This document shows, in pieces, positions 58,640-64,000 of a DNA stretch of 64,000 nt. Position 1 is the first letter of the stretch. Each line of letters begins with the position of its first letter. The notes beneath the pieces were generated by a model. It saw only the letters and a list, made by a program, of their open reading frames with translations. It had not been told where the DNA came from and ran no database searches. The translations under genes were made by a program, and so were the position numbers. The DNA comes from Melieria omissa (taxonomy: Eukaryota > Arthropoda > Insecta > Diptera > Ulidiidae): assembly GCA_963971225.1 (NCBI GenBank), contig OZ020268.1:55303900-55367899 (forward strand). Reading direction: 5' to 3'.

Positions 58640-59345
58640 AGGCGGTGTTTTGGTAGCTCATGTGGCTTATTTAGGAGCCACAGGAGCAGTTGAACGATTT
58701 TCAAAAGTCGATTTTGCTCCAAGTTACACTTCAGCTTCGATTTAAACCAGTTTCCCTGGAGGTAATGTTGAAGATGGATTTTTGGATAGTTGCAAGGTTC
58801 CAGTACAAGATAAACTACATATCAGGTTATTTGTTCATCTGATTTAGAAATATTTTCAAAAAGTTTCAAAAATTGATTTTTGAATAGTTGCAGGGTTCTA
58901 GTACAAGATAAACCATATTTCAGGTGATTGGTGCATTTGATTTAGAACCTACAAGCATTTGAAATACTTTCAAAAAATAGACTTCTTTCAAAGTCACCTT
59001 GAAACTTGGATTAAGTCAAGTTTTTTAGAAAGAAAAAAGCTACTCTGAGCCTAGTTTTTGAAAGCCCTTTTGGTTTAGGAGCTACAGTCAGTAAAGCAGT
59101 TTTCGAAAAGTCGGCACTCTTTAACTTTAATTAATCAAGTTTCCCGTGAGATATAAGGAATTTTTTACCCATTTTTGGAAAGCTGGAAAGTTCTACTACA
59201 AGACAAAACATATTTTTGGCAGACAGTAGAACAGTTTTCGAAAAGTTTACCCTATCCAAAATTACCCTTCTACACCCCTTTCCTGAAATTTCCCTTGTGA
59301 TATCGAAAACTTTGAATACATTTTTAGAAAACCTGAGTATCCTAC
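58640..59345. repeat. degenerate long-unit repeat region
   Basis: Repeated GTTGCAAGGTTCCAGTACAAGATAAAC (58788) / GTTGCAGGGTTCTAGTACAAGATAAAC (58887), plus ACTACAAGACAAAACATATTTTT-like phrases at 59196 and 59343 and GTTTTCGAAAAGT phrases. Similar in style to the array at 11850-13420. Confidence 0.65.
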
Positions 59346-60082
59346 TACAAGATAAAACATGTATCTAACACTTTTCGAAAAGTGGAGCTTTTCAAAGTTA
59401 CAACTCAACTTTGTTTTAATCCACAACTATGAGCCCTTTTTGATAGTTGGGAAAGTCTTTTACAAGGCAACTATGCAAATAATTCCGCAATTTACACATA
59501 ATGTCTCCATATTCACTCCCAACCACGCCCATTTTTTATTTCAATTTAATTTTCTCCTTACGAGTTGCGCTTTCACATAAAATTTATTAATAGACAGCTT
59601 CGCTCAAAACCAACAACAACAACAACTATTTAGTTATTGTGCCACATAAAGGAAACCCTTATAAACGGTGGCAGCCAGTGACAGCCGAAGTGGCGCGACC
59701 GCAGCGCCCCAAACAACGCTCAAGGTAAGCCTATGCAAATGGGATGCGCGCGCTCGAGCAGCCGCCATATTGTGCTTGTTGCCGCCGCCGCCGGCGGGCG
59801 TATTTGAGCTGTTGTTGCGCCCTTCATCCGGTTGACGCCGAACATTATGTTGGACATTTAAAATAATCTGCTTATGGCTGTCAATTCGCAGCAGTCCGTT
59901 GCTGCGCCGTTTCATTCATTTGCGTTAAGCATACATTCAGGCGCTGACACTGGCCGGAGACGCTGCACGTACTGCGGCTACTACTAGTGAGGTCGTAGAT
60001 AATCCTCCAGGGATTTCTGTTTAAAACATTTTATTGTTTCTTCTTGTTCGTTTCGCGCGCCGTTCCGAAAGACGATGAAATA
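59346..60082. other. unique sequence upstream of a possible exon
   Basis: GC-rich at 59670-59840. A donor-like CAAGGTAAGCC lies at 59722-59732 (+), and CTTATAAACG at 59659 could be a TATA-like element. A 5' non-coding exon is possible but unproven. Confidence 0.3.
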
Positions 60083-60169
60083 ATGGCAAACGAGGCGGCA
60101 GGTACGGCAGCGGAAGTGGGAACGAGTGCGCGGCAAAAGGACGCAACGCTGGCGGCCACCGTGCCGAGG
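60083..60169 (+). CDS. possible 5' coding exon of an unidentified gene
   Basis: ATG at 60083 in a good insect start context (GAAATAATGG) opens a 29-codon reading frame (MANEAAGTAAEVGTS ... DATLAATVPR) that runs into a consensus donor (GC|GTGAGT at about 60170). It is GC-rich and Ala/Thr-rich, unlike the surrounding AT-rich DNA, and would be followed by an intron extending to the right. The frame is also open upstream to a stop near 59992. I do not recognise the protein and no downstream exon is identified. Alternatively it is a chance ATG-donor pair in a GC island. Confidence 0.3.
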
Positions 60170-62713
60170 CGTGAGTGATATCCTTTGGTTCGTCACTCTT
60201 TCTTACTCACTTTACTTCGCTTCACTGCGTCTAACGAATGTCGAATGTGTATGCGCCGATTATATATGTATGTATTCAAGTATTGTGTGCCGGATGCCTT
60301 TCGGATTTCCCAATTGCGTTGTAAATTTTCACATTAAAGTGGGAATTTGAGACAAAAACACACACAATTGCCGCCTTTCTAGCCGTTCTGGTCTGTGACT
60401 GTATTTGTGTTTGTGCATTTCTTGTCTCTGTCTGTCCGTTCGTATGGCTGTCTGTATCGCCGTCTGATTGTCTGTCAGCTTTCTACAGAGTTCATTTTTC
60501 CTACCATTATGCAAATTAGATTGAGGTGGATTTTGTTGTTATTGCTGTTGCTGTTATTGTTGCCGCCTTTGTTTGTATTTTAAGTGAATTACAGTTAAAA
60601 GCAATTTAAAGCGAAATAAAATTGCCAAGTTATGACCGAAAATTGAATTACTTTCTTCAAAAATTACACAACAATTTTGCATAAGTCAATTTATGCGCAT
60701 CAAAGGCAGAGACTACATAAAATTACACTCGCAACGATGCTGTGCATAGTTGTGTCACTTGAATTCTTCGAACACAACAACACACACTTAAAATTTGTTT
60801 GTCACACTCAAAGCGGCACAATAGGCCATAGCGCGGACCACCAAAGATCTGGCTAGATGGTAGTTAAAACTAATGCTGCATACATTAAATAAAATCATTT
60901 TTATTTCTGCTAAAGACCAAAAGCTTTTAAAGTCAATGTAGTTGATTTATGTGTGCGTATTTGAGAGCCTACTTTTAGGAGTAACATAATTAAATAACAG
61001 AAAGCATTGATGTTAGCATATGTCAGCGATAGATATGCAAAGTAGACACTGTTGAGTTTAACTTTTGTAGCACGATTATTTGTGGCATACTTTTAGGGTG
61101 GAATAATTGAAGAAAACGCAAACTTTATTTTCAGCATATGTGAGTAGCGTTTTGCAGCTAAGTACTATTGGCATGAAATGTAAATGTAGCCAACTTCTCT
61201 CCCAGCACTAATCTGAACACTTGGGTACTAAATACTTTAAGGATTTTTTCTGTAAGAAATTGTATTCAATTAGGCTCTTTCAGATTTTCAAAGCTGATTA
61301 TCCTTTCTGATTCAACAACTTTGTATCCAACTGACTTAGAAATGTGTTCGTATAATTTGGCAAAAAACAGAAACCCTGACAACATCAAATCGTCCTTTGT
61401 CTCCTTACCGAGTTAAAACAATGAATTATGATCTGCATTTCCGGTGCGAATGTCCAAGCAATTTACAACAGTATTATTATTTACTGTTCTAATAAATAAT
61501 TCTGTTTCTAATAATTTACTGTTCTAATAATTCTGAAATATTTTTATGACCAAAGTTATTGCAATTCGTTTGCCACTTAAAGTCGAATTGTATTAACATC
61601 TAAGCGCGCAGCCGTTGTCTTTCACATATTTTCCGCGACATCGCAACGCAAAAATCCTCCGAAATCCTCTTAGAGGCCAGCCGCATCTCAAGTCAGCTCA
61701 GCGAAGCATCGATTCATCAACTCCAGCAAATTTATTATCTGACGTCAGCTGGGAGTGGGGGTTGTGCCACGGCGCTTCAGCCGCCTGTTCATCAATTAAA
61801 GCAAATGGCTGCTGACGGCAACAAACACGCGACTACAACAACAAAAATTCAAATTACTCATTTCAGATTTCACACTGAAGCGGTCGCATTGTAGCGCTGC
61901 GTTACCGTAAAAATGCTTTTATTGATGAATTTCGGGAAATTTGATTGGCCATCCCAAATTTCGTAAACCCGGAAGCAGTGTCGCTTCCAAGCATTTTTTG
62001 TCGGGGCGTTAATTTTGATGCGTAATAAAGTTGAACGGCAACGAACGAAAATAGACACACTTAAGTGACGCAAATTAAATTTTAACAAACTTTCAATTAT
62101 TATTAAAGACGAGATTAAGACGAACGAAGACGAGCGCGGCTGACGCATTTTTGAGATTCTGCCGCAGTCGCGTTTTTTAAGTGAATTATAGGCACAGGAT
62201 ATTTGATTTTCGATTTTGCTTTCGTTGTTGTTGTTGTTGTTGTTGCTGACCACTTTATTTGCTGATCTGACTGCTGTATCCAAATATTGCCAGTCATTTA
62301 TTTGATTATCGCATTTTCAATCACAATTCTCGGTCAGCTTATCTGTCACGGCTGTGATTGCAGCAGCGTTTTATTGTTGTTATTTTAAGACAATATACAT
62401 TTTGTCGCAAGTGTGTCTCACATTTATTTATAATGCAACGCAAAGATGTTTCAAGTTGATGAGCGGCAATTTTGTTTTTAGCACTTTTCGCAAATTGCTT
62501 TGAATTAATATTCCTAAATATTTCCAAATTAATACATTAATGCATTTATTAATTAACTCAATATGCATAGGTTCGTACAATTAAATGAACTCCAAGAAAA
62601 CAATATCGACACTTAGTTGACTTTACATGAAGTGGCTTAAAGCTATTTGACCTGACACTTTGCCGCTAAGACTTAAGCTAATTTGGCATTGTTTGTGATT
62701 TCTTTTGGCATAC
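60170..62713. other. non-coding sequence
   Basis: No repeat family recognised except a short duplication of TTTACTGTTCTAATAA at 61481 and 61516. CAA/GTT runs at 62222-62245 generate ORFs. Otherwise nothing seen. Confidence 0.4.
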
Positions 62714-62716
62714 TTA

Positions 62717-62801
62717 GGGCCAATTTTTCAGTGCGAGTTTAACCCCAGTTCAAACGTAGTTTCCTTGAACTTGGTTTAAACTCGCACTGAAAAATTGGCC
62801 C
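62717..62801. mobile_element. 85-bp hairpin MITE, Harbinger-like
   Basis: GGGCCAATTTTTCAGTGCGA at the left is exactly complementary to the right end. The arms pair for about 37 bp, with a mismatch or two, around a loop of about 11 nt. TTA flanks both sides (62714-62716 and 62802-62804), the 3-bp target of PIF/Harbinger elements. A transcript would fold into a near-perfect stem. Confidence 0.88.
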
Positions 62802-62804
62802 TTA

Positions 62805-63721
62805 GGGTTTTAGTAAATCTTTTAATTATTCTTCTTAAATGTGGCAACTCTCATAATCCAAGGACTGCTTGTGGTTGGCACTAACTGGACGCCTGAGACT
62901 CTGGTTGCAACCTTTCAAGGTTGTTTCAGATTAATTCAACTGTTATGGTTAGTTTAGACAGACACTTTGTCATTTAATTGGTTTTACATTGACTGAGAGT
63001 CTGAGTTGTAGAGCTTTTAATTTGTTTAATGACAAAGATTGTAGGGCAACTTTCTTGCCTCACACACTTTCGAATGTTTTCTACGCACTTTGCTGTACAT
63101 CAGCCTAGAAGAAGAAATTAGCGAGAGGGAGAATTAGAAAGAAATTAGTTCACTAATCAAGTTTTGTATTATTACTTTTACATTTAAAATTATTCGATTT
63201 TATATGCTTATATTAATTTTTATTTGTCAGTGTTCAAATTTTACTTCTATACTACAATAAGTATTGTTTCGTTACCAATACATACGTATTTCAAATTTAA
63301 TACCTAATCATTTGTATACCTAGCAATGTCAACTATGCTTTCAATGGGTTCCATCTACTCTTCTTCAGTTTATATAGGTTTTAATCTTATTCTTAATCTT
63401 TACAAATTGACTGATTTTGTTAATACAAATTTTCAATTTTCATTTTATGGTAACATTTTTATATTAAAAATGCCTAAAATGGTCGTTTCAGTTTAAATTA
63501 TTTAATTTCGAGTCTTTTATGCACAAAACTGTTATATATTTTGTCCCACATAATCTTAAACATAACTAATTTTTAATACAAAAAGCCAATTTTCTTTACA
63601 CCTTTGGCCCAACAAATTATGAGAACAGCTCATACTGGGCTCATGGCTTAGCTTTCCTTGCTAATTTACAAACTAATTCTTCTATGGGGATTTTGCACAA
63701 CTTTTTTACAAAGGCCCACAC
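62805..63721. other. downstream or 3'-UTR region of the minus-strand terminal exon
   Basis: AT-rich. A minus-strand AATAAA (plus-strand TTTATT at about 63218-63223) lies about 500 nt past the stop codon and could end the transcript. No other feature seen. Confidence 0.4.
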
Positions 63722-64000
63722 CTATAACCTCGATATGCCTTCAGTGTTGTTGCAACTCATGCGTTGCTCATGCTCTGGCTCTTCGTCAGCCTCCAGTACC
63801 GAGTCCTCGGAAGCAGTCTCGATGTCCACATCCTTGTAGAACTGTTCAAAGTGAATTTTTGCACTGCCACCATCGCTGGGCGTTACCAGACAGCAGGTAC
63901 TCTCGCGCGTGTCCGCCTCCTCTTCCACCTTGGGCAGCGGACCCGCCAAAAAGCTGTTAAATGTCACGCCATTATTATTGGCGTACACCACACAGTTCGC
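63722..64000 (-). CDS. 3'-terminal coding exon of an unidentified gene (partial)
   Basis: The minus strand is open from the window edge to a TAG at 63722-63724, 92 codons. The inner part reads NCVVYANNNGVTFNSFLAGP, then a spacer rich in acidic residues (KVEEEADTRE), then CCLVTPSDGG, KIHFEQFYKDVDIETASED, and the C terminus MSCNNTEGISRL. Codon third positions are GC-rich, in contrast to the AT-rich DNA beyond the stop, which supports real coding sequence. There is no Met near the start, so it is the last exon, or its end, of a gene entering from the right. I do not recognise the family. The acidic, Ser/Thr-containing tail looks intracellular, like the tail of a receptor or channel, but this is only an impression. 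Confidence 0.72.
   Translation of the reverse strand, partial: ANCVVYANNNGVTFNSFLAGPLPKVEEEADTRESTCCLVTPSDGGSAKIHFEQFYKDVDIETASEDSVLEADEEPEHEQRMSCNNTEGISRL

Noticed and set aside
59634..59915. Minus-strand 93-residue ORF with a signal-peptide-like stretch
   Set aside because: No start context, splice site or family support; overlaps a GC-rich island with competing frames.
1..64000. CRISPR arrays, bacterial operons, riboswitches, rRNA genes
   Set aside because: None seen. The tandem repeats have no uniform spacers, and the sequence is eukaryotic in every respect.

Overview
The window is nuclear DNA from a higher dipteran insect, most likely a tephritid fruit fly. The reasons are an AT-rich background, many (CA)n/(GT)n runs, an irritans-type mariner, derivatives of a second mariner type resembling rosa-like elements, LINE 3' ends with (CCTAA)n tails, and tRNA-derived SINEs. 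The species assignment is inference. Protein-coding content is very low. Only two pieces look like real exons: a thrombospondin type-1 (TSP1) domain exon at 36065-36259 (+), bounded by canonical splice sites, and a 3'-terminal coding exon at 63722-64000 (-) that runs off the right edge. A possible short 5' coding exon lies at 60083-60169 (+). Almost everything else is intronic or intergenic DNA, and most six-frame ORFs are chance or repeat-driven.

Layout, left third (1-24 kb): a 5'-truncated LINE with a 13-bp target-site duplication (663-944); an element with ~170-bp terminal inverted repeats (1003-2340); a ~107-bp tandem array (3905-4715); a solo LTR on the minus strand (4744-5203); a possible 2-kb element (7531-9556) holding a nested element with perfect 24-bp inverted termini (7841-8829); a Harbinger-like element (9607-10499); a degenerate array (11850-13400); a TTAA-flanked piggyBac-like MITE (13441-13952); LINE and SINE fragments (15750-16083); an unassigned inverted-repeat element (18790-19936); a nearly intact but frameshifted mariner (21692-22969) inserted in a ~138-bp tandem repeat.

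Middle (24-49 kb): another TTAA MITE (24939-25439); a long degenerate array split by a SINE with perfect 13-bp target duplications (26086-26438); an internally deleted mariner (30515-30967); a 471-bp tandem duplication (33871-34770) followed by a SINE; the TSP1 exon; a Transib-like element with RSS-heptamer ends and a CGTCG target duplication (36583-38717) carrying a LINE 3' end; an 'AAAAACTCTATAGAAT' array split by a 157-bp hAT-like MITE (39787-39943); a 1.7-kb non-autonomous hAT element with a perfect 8-bp duplication (46555-48240).

Right (49-64 kb): a very AT-rich tract with a second copy of the 13.4-kb TTAA MITE (50291-50814) next to a pogo-like MITE (50860-51029) whose inverted relative lies at 53658-53834; a ~1-kb element built of iterated palindromes (54858-55854) with a nested SINE; a solitary mariner end (56783-56961); an 85-bp hairpin MITE (62717-62801); and the terminal exon. 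No multi-gene pathway is visible. The biological content is a host gene with very long introns, or sparse genes, plus many layers of mobile-element insertion whose order can be read from nesting and target duplications.
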